Numbered from the stretch's first letter, positions 1 through 10,949 are shown. The stretch is 64,000 bases of DNA from Branchiostoma floridae (GCF_000003815.2 NC_049984.1:1671186-1735185); one strand, 5' to 3'. The notes: generated by a model from the letters alone, not told the origin. Translations and numbers: made by a program.

Positions 1-15
1 TCGGTCGCAAACTCC

Positions 16-354
16 ACCTAAAGGTGGGGTCACACATGCGTATATATTCGAGTCCGTTTGAGCTGCGTATGAAGCTCTAGTCCGTATGAGGCGCACATGG
101 AAATATTTACCTCCACCAGGCTTCACAGGTCGTTGTAAAAATTATAGAAATTGAGTTAGCTGACCAAGAAGTATAGTTAACCGGTTAGCGACCCAGCTAA
201 CCATACTTCCCGGTCAGCTAACTCATCTGGTATGTTATGTATCTATATTTGTCCAATTCGTACTGTTTTTTCCGCAACCCGTGGAGCCTGGTAGAGACTA
301 AGAGCGTCATACGCACTTCAAACGGACTTGAATGCATGTGTGACCCCACCTTTA
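16..354. repeat. Hairpin MITE, family with AAGGTGGGGTCACACATGC ends
   Basis: The left end (about 16-40) reads as the reverse complement of the right end (about 332-354), sharing AGGTGGGGTCACACATGC. A further inverted stretch lies in the middle (GTTAGCTGACC near 153 against GGTCAGCTAAC near 212). No coding sequence is convincing inside. A second, more diverged member is at 7622-7862. This is a non-autonomous DNA element by structure; the superfamily is not assigned. Confidence 0.7.
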
Positions 355-734
355 GGCAGCAACTTGCTAATGCGGAACTCAAACGGATTTGAACATATGG
401 ACAGACGAAAGTTTGTGCACCTAAACATAACAGCAGTGTGTAGATCAACGCCCCCCACCCACCTCGATTAGACGTTTTAGGCCAGTGAAACATTTTGATG
501 TTTGAATGCATCGAAAGATCAGTACAACTGCATTAATCACAAGTAGAGGACCATGTTCTAATATTAAACTTGACACCCTCTCACAAGTTCACAAAAAAGT
601 TACAAAGTGAAAAAAAATAAAACTTTGTGCTAACACAATAAAAAGACTCAGCAAAAAAAAGGTACAATATAGACCTACTTAGACTTAGGGGCTCCCGTGT
701 AGAAAGAAAAAAGGAATAACCTGGAGACGCTACG

Positions 735-913
735 TTTTTAATCAATCGTGGAATCTACTAGTTCTTTGAATACGAGTAAAGACGATACAGGTTTCTTCAA
801 AGTTACAATGTAAAAGTGGTTAAATGAGGCTAAAGCGGGTACAGTCTATGCGGCTGGGAGGCCAGGATGGAGCTCGGTAGGATGTGGTGGGACCCTCGCC
901 ATTCCGGGGTCCT
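735..913 (-). other. Candidate 3'UTR exon of unit U0
   Basis: On the minus strand the text GTCGTCCACAG then GACCCCGG (near 913) matches the start of the 3'UTR exons of U1, U2 and U4. The following sequence (WLNEAKA-like when read on the plus strand, 818-930) is a diverged copy of the same exon. An ATTAAA-type signal lies on the minus strand near 740, but the canonical AATAAA of the other units is not seen. This supports U0 as an old member of the array. Confidence 0.45.
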
Positions 914-1082
914 GTGGACGACATGAAAATTGAAATCAGCTGATATGTTCGTGACAAAAAATCAACAACAGAATTCCGCTGATACACTAGCCTCTACCAT
1001 ACTTTCCCTATGTCGCAAACTGCATTATTTACTGTCTATTGGTCTAAATTATACCATTTCCAATGACATGTTGGCCTAGAGG

Positions 1083-1135
1083 CTAAGCCCGGGAAGGTTT
1101 TAGGAACGAAAAGTATGATATAAAAGACATCAAAC
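1083..1135. repeat. Partial copy of the CCCGGCCGGGC MITE family
   Basis: The stretch has the family's half end followed by GGAACGAAAAGTATGATATA and AAAGACATCAAA. The partner end is not obvious nearby. It looks like a broken copy, interrupted before the next hairpin element at 1354. Confidence 0.5.
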
Positions 1136-1353
1136 TACACAAAGATGGTGACTCCCTATGTCTCGGCATGGAGTTCTTGGTCTGCCTACTCCTCTGTTGT
1201 GTTATCTGTCTATGTTCTGAGGCTAAGGACATACTACTACTCCGAGAGATGATGAACGCATACTTTTGGCTCTCTTCAAGCAGAGGTTAGAGGAGAAGAT
1301 TGTTACCTTCTTCTCAACCACCCCGTCTTCTTTTTGCTAGCATAAAAAGGTAG

Positions 1354-1527
1354 TCTTCAAGCAGATCTTACGGTGCCATAAGATAGTATGAAAGCTGGCC
1401 AAGGAGTATAGCCGGCCAAACGGAGTCAAATTGGCACCTCCTAGTAGCATAACACTCCTGGACGGCTTCACTCCTCTGCCAGCTTTTGATACTATCTCAT
1501 GCTACCGTAGGATCTGCTTGGAGATAT
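1354..1527. repeat. MITE with AGCAGATCCTACGG-type inverted ends
   Basis: The left end reads AGCAGATCTTACGGTGCCAT and the right end reads as its reverse complement (ATGCTACCGTAGGATCTGCT), with a further inverted AAGCTGGC/GCCAGCTT pair inside. A closely related full copy is at 10440-10605, where it sits inside another MITE. Confidence 0.75.
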
Positions 1528-1556
1528 TAGAAAAAATGGGCCATACGAGAAGGCAG

Positions 1557-1741
1557 AAATCTTCCTCACATTAGGCGAAAATCGACCGGATGACGAGTCT
1601 GTGAGCTCTAAATTACGAGGAGGCATGACCCTGCTGCCGACGAAGAAATGGCAAAGCTTCCCCCTTCCCGTCAGGGTCATGCCTCCTCGTAATTTAGAGC
1701 TCGCAGACTCGTCGTCCGATCGATTTTCGCCTAATGTATTA
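1557..1741. repeat. Near-perfect hairpin MITE
   Basis: The arms are inverted copies over about 75 bp: CACATTAGGCGAAAATCGA at the left and TCGATTTTCGCCTAATGT at the right, with GGAGGCATGACCCTG against CAGGGTCATGCCTCC around a short loop at 1635-1670. The end sequence also occurs in the Harbinger-like element at 31702-32516. Confidence 0.75.
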
Positions 1742-1799
1742 CCAACCGCTTCTTGGAGAGTACACCGTTGGTGTTCTCATTGTGCTGAATTGTTAATTT

Positions 1800-3177
1800 T
1801 TACCAAAGTGAGGTAAAGTAAGTAAGAATTTTTTTCACAAAGGAACCATAACCATGAGTTTCGTCCTCTACNNNNNNNNNNNNNNNNNNNNNNNNNNNNN
1901 NNNNNNNNNNNNNNNNNNNNNNNNNNNNNNNNNNNNNNNNNNNNNNNNNNNNNNNNNNNNNNNNNNNNNNNNNNNNNNNNNNNNNNNNNNNNNNNNNNNN
2001 NNNNNNNNNNNNNNNNNNNNNNNNNNNNNNNNNNNNNNNNNNNNNNNNNNNNNNNNNNNNNNNNNNNNNNNNNNNNNNNNNNNNNNNNNNNNNNNNNNNN
2101 NNNNNNNNNNNNNNNNNNNNNNNNNNNNNNNNNNNNNNNNNNNNNNNNNNNNNNNNNNNNNNNNNNNNNNNNNNNNNNNNNNNNNNNNNNNNNNNNNNNN
2201 NNNNNNNNNNNNNNNNNNNNNNNNNNNNNNNNNNNNNNNNNNNNNNNNNNNNNNNNNNNNNNNNNNNNNNNNNNNNNNNNNNNNNNNNNNNNNNNNNNNN
2301 NNNNNNNNNNNNNNNNNNNNNNNNNNNNNNNNNNNNNNNNNNNNNNNNNNNNNNNNNNNNNNNNNNNNNNNNNNNNNNNNNNNNNNNNNNNNNNNNNNNN
2401 NNNNNNNNNGCATCAGCTTCAATGTTAGCCAATGCATCACCAATATTGTTAGCAAATGCGTCAGGTTCAGAACCAGCGTTAGCCAAAGCGTCAGGTTCAG
2501 AACCAGCGTTAGCCAAAGCGTCAGGGTCAGAACCAGCGTTAGCCAAAGCGTCAGGGTCCTCATCAAGTTCATCAGGGATGGCAAACGTGTCGGCATCAAC
2601 GTCGTTAGGGATAGCGTTATTCTCAAGGTCAATTTCAGGGTCAGCATCAGCGTTAGCCAAAGCGTCAGGGTCAGCACCAGCATCATCGGGGATAGCATAT
2701 GGGTCAAGGTCAATTTCAGGGTCAGCATCAGCGTCTTCAGCATTTTCGTTAGCCCATTCGTCTTCAGCATTTTCGTTAGCCCATTCGTCTTCAGCATTTT
2801 CGTTAGCCCATTCGTCTTCAGCATTTTCGTTAGCCCATTCGTCTTCAACATTTTCGTTAGCCCATTCGTCTTCAGCATTTTCGTTAGCCCATTCGTCTTC
2901 AACATTTTCGTTAGCCCATTCGTCTTCAGCATTTTCGTTAGCCCATTCGTCTTCACCATTTTCGTTAGCCCATTCGTCTTCACCATTTTCGTTAGCCCAT
3001 GGGTCAATTTCAGTCTCAGGGTTATCATCAGGGATAGCATATGGGTCAGGTGTGGGTTCACCCCCCTCCCCCAGCTGCCTCAGTAGCTGGGCGACCTTTC
3101 CGTCGGAGTCATGATTAGCCATGATGGTCAGCAGATCCATCAGAGCTCGCGCCTCGTCCGCCTGCTGTGGAACCACC
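1800..3177 (-). CDS. Long acidic repeat exon of unit U0 (exon 3 homologue)
   Basis: Open minus-strand exon preceded by a good acceptor (TTGTGCTTCTCCGACAG, boundary 3178/3177). It starts in the same phase as exon 3 of U1-U4, with a similar opening: VVPQQADEARALMDLL here against GVEEEARSLLELL in U1. Next come a degenerate calcium-loop-like stretch (HDSDGK), PYAIPDD modules and about ten copies of the 9-residue unit EDEWANENA, then DPDALANAG-type repeats. The middle (1872-2409) is N, so the true length and the end are unknown; the apparent end is a stop just before 1800. All three minus frames are open in the repeats, so the frame rests on phase and on homology of the first 15 residues. No EF-hand loop pair is left. 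Function unknown; probably a decayed or diverged acidic propeptide. Confidence 0.5.
1872..2409. other. Assembly gap (538 N)
   Basis: Run of N inside the acidic repeat exon of U0. The flanks are repetitive, so the gap size need not be real. Confidence 0.99.
2735..3000. repeat. 27-bp coding minisatellite
   Basis: About ten head-to-tail copies of a 27-bp unit (TTAGCCCATTCGTCTTCAGC plus seven bases), with single substitutions. On the minus strand each encodes EDEWANEN plus A, V or G. Related 30-bp units (AGCGTCAGGGTCAGAACC...) lie at 2460-2560. Because 27 and 30 are multiples of three, copy number can change without breaking the frame. Confidence 0.9.
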
Positions 3178-3235
3178 CTGTCGGAGAAGCACAACACAGG
3201 GGAGGGGGTCAGGGGGTGTGTACGTAAGGCCTAGT

Positions 3236-3425
3236 TCCCAACTCCCAACCCGGGGCCCGGCCGAGATGTTTTAAGAAACGAAAAATTAAAATGCATGCCT
3301 AGAAATATACACAAATCATGCCCACGAATCTTATTTTGACATTTAGTGTATTTTAATGTATTTTATGTCATTTTTTTCGCTCCCAAAAGCTGCCCGGCCG
3401 GCCGGGCCCCGGTTTGGAAATGTGA
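3236..3425. repeat. CCCGGCCGGGC-family MITE, complete copy
   Basis: The ends are inverted: CCCGGGGCCCGGCCGAG near 3250 and GGCCGGCCGGGCCCCGG near 3397. They lie beside GAAACGAAAA/TTTTTTCGCTCCC, with an AT-rich middle. This family recurs at 3433-3800, 10377-10740, 25380-25540, 27960-28115, 31440-31640, 42490-42640, 45975-46175, 52705-52865 and 53495-53705. Confidence 0.7.
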
Positions 3426-3432
3426 CCTAAGC

Positions 3433-3800
3433 TTAGGCCTAGGTCCCAATTCCTAACCCTGGGCCCGGCCGGGTAGCTTTCGGAAACGAAAGATATGATA
3501 AGAAAGGCAACAAAACACACACAGTGTAAAATAATTCACCAGGAGCATAATTTGTGTATTTTCCTTGGTAAACACTTCCGCAAACATCCCTGGCGGGTAC
3601 CTTTTCGGAAATGGGGCCTAAACCTTACGCTAACGTCACATTGGGGCTCCGCCTGGCAGTTTGGGGGAACAAAAATTCCGATATGAAAGACGGCAAAATA
3701 CAAAACGGGCCAAAAATAATTCAACAGCATACCTTGTACTTATTTATTGGCATAAACTTTTTTTTTCGTTTCCACAAACAGCCCGGGTACGAAATGTGAC
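3433..3800. repeat. Two overlapping CCCGGCCGGGC-family MITE copies
   Basis: The block begins with TTCCTAACCCTGGGCCCGG, has an internal GGGCCTAAACCTTACGCTAA junction near 3615 and ends at CAGCCCGGGTACGAAATGTG near 3795. It looks like two adjacent or nested members. Confidence 0.5.
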
Positions 3801-4190
3801 GTTGGTCTGAGTGTGATTGCATAGTCTCTTACAAACAAAGTGGCATGATAAAGTTTTGCTTTCCTAGTGGTGTATATAAAAAATAATGATCCTAATGTTC
3901 ATATCATTGACGTATGCTCACACCTTCCCGCCCCCACAATCCTCGTCTTAGTCAAGAGGTCATGGGTCATGGTCGTGAGGTTTACATAGAGAGAAATTGT
4001 TTATTGAATTTGAAAAAAAACTGTAACAACACAAATGTCTCAATTGTTTCATACAATAGCAGCTTAGCATTAAAAGGTGCTAGTAAACGTAGCTTAACAT
4101 AAGATGTCAAATACGACTTATCCGATTCTTTTCAACATTTCTTTAACCAAGACGTTCTGACACTTAACACAGACATATGCTGCTCTCATT
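3800..4190. other. Unassigned sequence between U0 exon 3 and exon 1
   Basis: I searched this stretch for the 77-nt cysteine exon (C-x4-C-x4-C-x-C-x3-C, ending in KR before a donor) on the minus strand and did not find it. No other gene is supported. Confidence 0.4.
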
Positions 4191-4361
4191 CTCTCATGCT
4201 CTGCTTCTAAACCGAGAAGTACTGCATTTGAACTGGATGAAGTTGTCATATGTGTTTCTTAAAGTTCTATGGTGGACCCCCCCCCCAAAAAAAAAAAAAA
4301 CTGGAGCTGGAGCCAAACACCTCGACTGGCCTTCCCCAGACTCATTAAAACCTCGGCTTAC

Positions 4362-4451
4362 CTCCTCTGCCTGAACGAGTCTGCCGGATGCCCCATCAGC
4401 AGCGTCGGCAGGGCGGAAAGGCCCCAGAACCTCGCCAACTTGGAAGGCCAT
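4362..4451 (-). pseudogene. Frameshifted signal-peptide exon of unit U0
   Basis: The minus strand reads CCATGGCC as in U1 and U4. After one extra base, the +1 frame gives KLARFWGLSALPTLLMGHPA followed by DS, clearly homologous to the U1/U4 signal peptides (KLAMLLGLTALLTVLMVGPADS). The frame opened by the ATG itself gives no signal peptide. The exon ends at a good donor (GAG then GTAAGC, boundary 4362/4361) in phase 2 when read in the homologous frame. That is the phase needed to join directly to the acidic exon at 3177. No cysteine remains after PADS. Either a pseudogene or a single-base sequence error. Confidence 0.65.
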
Positions 4452-4454
4452 GGT

Positions 4455-4743
4455 TGGTCTATAAATGGAATGAATGAATGGATGAATTGATGGATGAATT
4501 GAATGAATGAAATGAATGNNNNNNNNNNNNNNNNNNNNNNNNNNNNNNNNNNNNNNNNNNNNNNNNNNNNNNNNNNNNNNNNNNNNNNNNNNNNNNNNNN
4601 NNNNNNNNNNNNNNNNNNGTATGTAAGGAAGGAAGGAAGGAAGGATGGAAGGAAGGAAGGACTGAGAGGAAGGACGGAATGAAGGATTGAATGGAGGAAG
4701 GAAGGAAGGAAGGAAGGAAGGAAGGAAAGAAAGAAGGAAGGAA

Positions 4744-4824
<81 letters not shown>

Positions 4825-4880
4825 GAAGGAAGGAAGGAAGGAAGTAAGTAAGGAAGGAAGGAAGGAAGGAAGGAAGGATG
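4455..4880. repeat. Microsatellites: GAAT/GGAT, GGAA and GAAA arrays with a gap
   Basis: Degenerate ATGGA/GAATGAAT repeats (4465-4518) abut a 100-N gap (4519-4618). GGAAGGAA, then GAAAGAAA, then GGAAGGAA tracts follow to 4880. The open frames here (poly KER or FLPS) are repeat artefacts. Confidence 0.95.
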
Positions 4881-4899
4881 GAATTATGCATAATTAAGT

Positions 4900-5640
4900 A
4901 GGAAATTGTATAAACGCGCTCAGTTCCATTGTAGGACGGTCCTACAATAAAAATCTTTTAGGACCATTACAACATGTGACATTTGTAACTGAGAAAGAAA
5001 AGAATATTGATGATATATATTATATAAAATAAAGACCCAATTGATGAGATAATGCTATAAAGTCATTGTGGTAAATGACGGGAACTTCTTACTTGTAGCA
5101 TTTGGAAGTTATGTACAGGTGAACATCGTTGAACAGTTATCATGCAAATGAGGTCCTAATTTGCATAAATTATCCAAAAATGCAATAAAAGCCTTTTTAA
5201 CATAGATTGTTTGGTGGAGGAGATGATCAAGTTATATAATTTATGCAAATGAGAAATAAAGTGAACGGTGAGGAATTCCCGGTGTATACGTAATTGTAAA
5301 CAAGAGCAGATTTCCCGCCACGCGGTAAACACGTGACGCAATCTGATTGGTCCAAACATGATTACGCCACAGACAACGGAAAACAAGAAACAGGCTTGTT
5401 ACTCTCCAGAGGTCACTCTCCTAAGCACGGGCGGACCGTGCGGTGATATTGTTTTGGCCTCCGTGACCAATTACATAAGCAATTACACACGAAATGAATA
5501 CAGCAGTTGTAAAGGATGGAATCATTTGGCGAAGGTATGGGGTCGTGGAACTCTAGTTTATATATTCGTTAATACACGTGAGTACTATTGTCCTCGTTTT
5601 CGGCTGTTCCTTTTCACAGAGTCATAGTCTGACTGACAGT
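4900..5640. other. No gene seen
   Basis: AT-rich sequence with short direct words (TTTGCATAAATTATC near 5160 and ATATAATTTATGCAAAT near 5235). I see no exon, RNA gene or transposon end I can support. Confidence 0.4.
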
Positions 5641-6067
5641 AGTGGACTAGTAGTAGTAGTAGTAATGTTAGTAGTAGTATCTGCATCTGCATATATACCC
5701 CCAAATGACCCCGCGAGGGGCAAAAGTAGGGGGGGGGGGAGCTGAGGCTCCCGGGTTAGGGCGGGCAGGCCGCCTGCCTGGCACGGAAGCGCTCAACGTT
5801 GGGAGCGCTTACAACCGTGCCAGGCAGGGCATTCCACTCGGGAATTGTGCGTGGGAAAAAAGAGTGTCTGTAGATGTCGGTGCGTGCGAATATGTGTTGA
5901 TATTTGAAGTCGTGACTACTCCGGGTGCGCCCTTGGGCAGGCTTCAGAATATTGCTGGCGTCTATGTTAATATTATTGTTGACTACTTTATAGAAAAACG
6001 TGAGGCGGGCGTTCCTCCTCCTTTCGGAGTAGTAATACTTATAGCTACAAACTTGGCAGAATTGCAC
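5640..6067 (-). mobile_element. Non-LTR retrotransposon 3' end, CR1/L2-like
   Basis: The minus strand (6067-5756) encodes a typical C-terminal tail of a reverse transcriptase polyprotein, including RTDIYRHSFFPRTIPEWNALP, followed by VERFRAR. The 3' end runs into a short-repeat tail (ATGCAG units, then CTA units, on the minus strand) at 5700-5640. A near-identical copy in the same orientation closes the window at 63760-63993. 5'-truncated, not autonomous. Confidence 0.8.
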
Positions 6068-6129
6068 TCAATGAAACAGGATAATTTTCAACTTACTGTG
6101 AACATATTGCACACAGAAAATTGACGAAT

Positions 6130-7250
6130 ACATAGAAACGAAATTTTGCTTTCCAAATCTGTCAGTGTTCAGCTTTGCGAGTTTGACAAGGTAAGAAATG
6201 GGCGAGTCTCAGTCTGTAACAAGTCTCTTTGGCAACAGGCCAAAGGTCATCATAACACGCATGCGCACAGGAGCCATTTGTGTGCCTCTCAAGTTAGCAG
6301 AGCACAGTAATTATTCGCGACCCCCCGGAGTCAAGGACGAAGGAGTAAAAAAGTAGTGCGGTCGAAATCTTGGAGCGTCTGTAAACACTTATGTGAAAGA
6401 CAGCGGAGCATGAACTTTGCTATATGGTAGAATAATGAGTCGACTTTCAGATCGTATTGTATAAGATCATGATGTTTGCCCATTCCCTGTATCAATGCGC
6501 GTGACCTTTACAGCTGACTGCCTGGGTGTGTCGGCTGCAGTTCCACATGGCCCCGCATGACCCAATTTAAAAGAGGGCTTTAAAAAATTTCAAAACGATA
6601 CCTTTTTCTGTTTTTCAATTATTTTGGTAGGTTACACCACCGACTGCACCCTGCTATGATTTTATCAGCGTCGATCTCAGTCACCTTGTGGGCCTTAACT
6701 ATAGAAATCCCCATAGGCCGAAAACTGTGTTCTGTTACCAAATGTCATTAAACCTGGCTGTAAATAGCATTTGTCTTGTGAAATGTTTGCATTTTGGAGC
6801 AGGATGGCGTAGCAGTGGACAAACGGGATACCACCGGTCCGTCTTTGTAGCTCTTTTGCTGACGTAATTCGATAAAAACGTTGAATTCGACACCAAATAT
6901 TTTTGGGATATAAGTCAAGCGGCGGAAGGCGTAAGTCTGTATGTTAGGAAATCAGTACGTTTTGCGATAGAAAAAGAGGCATTTTGCGACGCTAGTATTC
7001 GTTTCCCGATATCTCATTTACGACATCTATTTTGCAGCTCCTCTGTACGATTCATGGTATGGTCGCAAACTTATTTTTTGAAGGATGAAAATCATTGTGC
7101 GCCCGGATACCATCCATAAGTTACGTAAGGCAATCCAGTGGCCTTATATAAGATAAGGGATAATTGTTGTGATGATGGGCGGGGCGCCTCGAGTTTAATT
7201 GAGAAGAAAACAGCTGTTACGTAAGAACGTCACGCGTACACAAGCTCCAA
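6130..7250. other. No gene seen
   Basis: Mixed-composition unique-looking DNA. No exon with supported splice sites, no RNA gene and no clear repeat ends were recognised. Confidence 0.4.
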
Positions 7251-7254
7251 GCAG

Positions 7255-7620
7255 ATGCAGCAGTCGGACATGGTTTCAGCTTTTTTATGGTATTTTGTGC
7301 GTTTGAATGAAGATACATGGGTGCTTTACAAGGTCCACAAGATATGGTGGAAACAGCACTGTCCAAACAAAGTTCCGGTCTCCCAAATATCAGACAAAAT
7401 AGAAGGAAGGCAACTGAGGTTTGCTGGGCACTGCTACAGAAACAACAAGGAATTTAAAGCAGTGACCAACCAATTCTATGGTCCCAGACGCCCCCATAGC
7501 AGCCTCTCTGGAGCCTTTTTCCGTTAGAGCCTGACAGCTTGGGAAAGGCGATGCAGAGATATTAAACAGAGACTTCTGGACAGCCATGATGGCTCGGTGG
7601 GGAAGGGGGAGAGGCACCCG
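7255..7620 (+). mobile_element. Non-LTR retrotransposon C-terminal fragment
   Basis: The plus strand encodes KVPVSQISDKIEGRQLRFAG followed by HCYRNNKEF, the pattern R-R/Q-L-R-F-A-G-H-C-x-R found near the end of many non-LTR reverse transcriptases. The reading frame then degrades (GPRRP... stop at 7527). A 5'-truncated and decayed copy. Confidence 0.65.
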
Positions 7621-7621
7621 T

Positions 7622-7862
7622 CCACAGGTCGATGAAAAATAGTAGAAAGTGGAGAAATATAGACACATAGGATGCCAGGTGAGTTAGCTGGCCGAGAAGT
7701 ATGGTTTGCAACCAGCTAACCCCGCTGGCATGTTATCTGTCTATATTTGTCCAATTTCTATTATTTTTTCAGCAACCTTTGGAGCCTAATAGAGGCTAAG
7801 ACTTCCATACGGACCTCATACGGACCTGAATACGTACGCACGTGTGAACCCAGCTTTAGGAG
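7622..7862. repeat. Diverged copy of the 16-354 hairpin MITE
   Basis: It shares the middle of the first copy (GTTAGCTGGCCGAGAAGTAT and ATGTTATCTGTCTATATTTG) and the right-hand end (TGTGAACCCAGCTTTAGG). Confidence 0.65.
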
Positions 7863-7869
7863 GTGTGGG

Positions 7870-10370
7870 TAATTATGTTACAGACGAAACTTACAAAACA
7901 CCGCAAAATGGGGCGCTCAAACCACCGACTGCTGCATCTGCCTGGAGATAGTTAACGCGTACGGAAATGGCTTGTACGAAAAGGGTCCAAAATTTACGAT
8001 TCCTTTATCATAATCATAAAATGTTGAAAAACGCAAACTGTACAAGTGGTTCTCTAATGCGTTTGTCTGCGCGTTTGCGAATTTGAACTTGGAACGAACC
8101 CGCAACTCACGACAGTCATGTTTGCCTTATAATTTTATCAAAATGCATCTTCTCTCTACTTGCAGCAAACCCTTCCCCAATTGGATCCTTAGTTACGTCA
8201 GTTGTGAAATGCCGAGCGTATTCGTACCGAGCACAGACCAATGAGTCGAAGTACAAGCAGATGTGGCATCACAACATTAACAACAGCAACAACGACAGCG
8301 GAAGAAATCAAAGCCGATTTGAGAGTGGGTGAATGATACAGTACAAGCCAGTTAATTGCACAACGGATTAACGCACACTTCTGTTAACTGCACGGAATCC
8401 CAAAATCCCAGGTGCGGTCCACCTAGATAGCTTCGCATTATTGCACCATCCGGATAATTGCATGAAATTTACTGGCAATTAGGCCGGGCAATTAAGCGGC
8501 TTCTACTGTACAAGTTTTGGTGCAAGTAAGTTTGGATCATGAACGCAAAATTCAAATCGTTTTGAAACAACCTGGCTCCATATGGAATGAATCCTACTTC
8601 AATTGGGACTTTGTTTCGTTGGTTAATATTTGATCGTGGGAAACGTACAAGACATAGAAAACACTGGACTGAATGTGAGGGGTTATCGGAGGGATGTCAG
8701 TGCGCAAATTTAAAAGTATAAACTGACCAGTGACTACTCTTAAACAATCTTTATGGTAAAAGTATCTCTAGTTTACATTCAAATTTACAATACTTGTTCG
8801 GATTTGTTGATATCGGCAAAGTGGCTGTATAAAATATAAGGTGAGAATGATGACGTGGCTGGTCTATCAGGGCGAACTTTTCAACTACAGTCCTGGAGTT
8901 GAAACAAGTAAAGAAATCGACCAGAAATGTCTTTAGTGCGTTAATTGCTCTCCTATGCAAGCTCAAACCCCTAACAATTATCTATATATACGGAAGAAAA
9001 ACAAGCATCTATGCTTTTCGATTACGATTTCTAGCACGTTTTTCAACTCGACAGGGAGGTCAGGTTAGAGTCTGGCATAAAATCGCTTTGCAGATCAAAC
9101 GACAAAATATCTTAGCCTCTAAGATCGCCGACCCTTCCCACTCCCGGTCGTCGACGACAAACTCAAACCCTCCACACCAGCCCGCGCACCCTCTCACGGG
9201 GCTGACCGGCTCGCCGACGAGACCCGCGCGGGGACGCCCGGGCCCACCCCGGAGACTCCCCACCCCGCCCCTCTGATACCAGTCTACTCCCCGCCACGGC
9301 TATGGCCGCTACATACGACGGAATAAATCAAATATGGTTCATATTTAAACAAACAAATGTATCTGGTTATCCACTCACCGTTAGAAAGTGTTTCCTCTCT
9401 GATATCTGTATCCCCGGAGGATTGGACTCTTGTCGGGGGCTCCGCTTGAGGACTAGAACTCGTTATGTCTCACGAGAAAGAACCGATCTGAGACAGTAGA
9501 GACTGACCTTTCTACTAATTACTCAGACAAAAGATCCCGCCAATTAAGTCATCACCTTGAATACCTTTCTCTTGACCCCTTCGCCTTTCTTCAGCATATT
9601 ATGTAACGGATGATCCGACTCAAGGTTCGCTCGGAAATCTCCGAGCAAGAACGCACGAACCGAACTTGTAAAAGTTTTATTCTCCTTAAATGCGATGTGG
9701 AATTTACTAAACTGTTTGCAATGGCCCACCTTAGCAGTCGCTGGGTCGTTTTTTTAGCACGAACTGACGATGAGAGCTGAACAATACCACCCTGTTATTA
9801 CTTCAGGTAAATTTGTACATTTTGGCAACGTAACCGTAAACAGGGTGGCAGGAAAAACAATCAAAATCATCAACAGCATCGGTTTTACCATTCAGGCTAA
9901 ATAGAAGCACCGACAGTGTACTTGATTTGACACAATGTCTATCTTTAGCTAATGCTGTATTATTGTGAATAAGTTTCTTTAGTCTTTAAGACAATATCAT
10001 TGGCGTTGAAGACGACAAACCATCAGCCTTGGCAGCATTAGACCAAGCGATGACGTGTGGATAATGTGATAACGGGCAGGGTTGATGGCCGGAGGGGGCT
10101 TAGGGCGCATCTTTAAGCGTGGGAAAAAGTCAGCAGGTTACATAATCTCAGAGTTGATTTTTGGGTGACAAAATCGCCGTGCGACTTAGAATGAGCAGGC
10201 AGCTACAATTTTGAGCTAGAAAAAAATAGACCTCAGACTGATGACACTTCTTCTGATAGTGCTGCGTGGCTCACTTTACAAGCAAACAAACGGGGTCATC
10301 CCCACTTTTCTCGATAGGTGTGTCCAGGTCGTTGACCTGCAGAGGTTAGACCGCTGAGGCTCCCTCATAA
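7870..10370. other. No gene seen over about 2.5 kb
   Basis: No open frame here shows a recognisable domain. The 125-codon frame at 8899-9276 ends in a proline/arginine-rich GC stretch with no homology I recognise; its GC-rich part (9120-9290) is compositionally distinct. I support no exon, RNA gene or mobile-element end. Confidence 0.4.
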
Positions 10371-10376
10371 GGCTAC

Positions 10377-10740
10377 GTCACATTTCCGAACCAGGGCCCG
10401 GCCGGGCAGCTTTCGCGAACGAAAAGTATTATATAAAAGACATCAAAGCAGATCCTACGGTGCTATAAGATGGTATTGAAGCTGGCCAAGAAGTATAGCC
10501 GGCCAAAGAGAGTCAAACGGACACATACACACTCCTAGACCGGCCTCACTCCTCTGCCAGCTTTTGATACTATCTTATGCTACCGTAGGATCTACTTGGA
10601 GATTAATTAAACTACGCAAGACGTAGAGAGAATTGCCGTGGGCATTAGTTGCGTATATTTTTCCGTATACATTTCTATTTTTGTTTCCACAAACAGCCCG
10701 GCCGGGCCCCGGTTGGGAATCGTGACGTAGGCCATACCTG
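10377..10740. repeat. CCCGGCCGGGC-family MITE interrupted by a second MITE
   Basis: The left half (ACATTTCCGAACCAGGGCCC at 10380 to AAAGACATCAAA at 10447) and the right half (TTTTTGTTTCCACAAACAGC to 10740) belong to one element. They are separated by the AGCAGATCC-type element at 10440-10605. Confidence 0.75.
10440..10605. repeat. AGCAGATCC-type MITE inserted in another MITE
   Basis: Inverted ends AGCAGATCCTACGGTGC and GCTACCGTAGGATCTACTT. Same family as 1354-1527. Its position inside the element at 10377-10740 shows it inserted later. Confidence 0.8.
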
Positions 10741-10949
10741 GGCCACGGCTTTACGTCACCATCTGAAACGATGAATGCAGTCCCTAACAACATGTCCGAG
10801 CTAGGCCCGACCATGGCGAACTAGTAGGGTTGCTGAATGCATTGATATTTTTCTGGCATCAGTGGAACCACTGTGTCAACATTGTGACGTTTTTCCAAGG
10901 CATCAAGTTTTACACTTTACACTTTATTCCAAATGCGAGACCAGATCAC

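Noticed and set aside
2422-3114. Plus-strand 230-codon open frame rich in SSAFSLAH repeats
   Set aside because: It is the antisense of the acidic repeat exon; all frames are open because the 27-bp unit lacks stops. The minus frame has a splice acceptor, the right phase and homology to exon 3.
4358-4891. Long minus-strand frame of FLPS repeats and its plus counterpart
   Set aside because: Translation of GGAA/GAAA microsatellites; only its last 25 residues (the relic signal exon of U0) are meaningful.
8899-9276. 125-codon plus frame ending in a proline/arginine-rich stretch
   Set aside because: Composition-driven by a GC-rich patch; no splice sites, domain or homologue evident.
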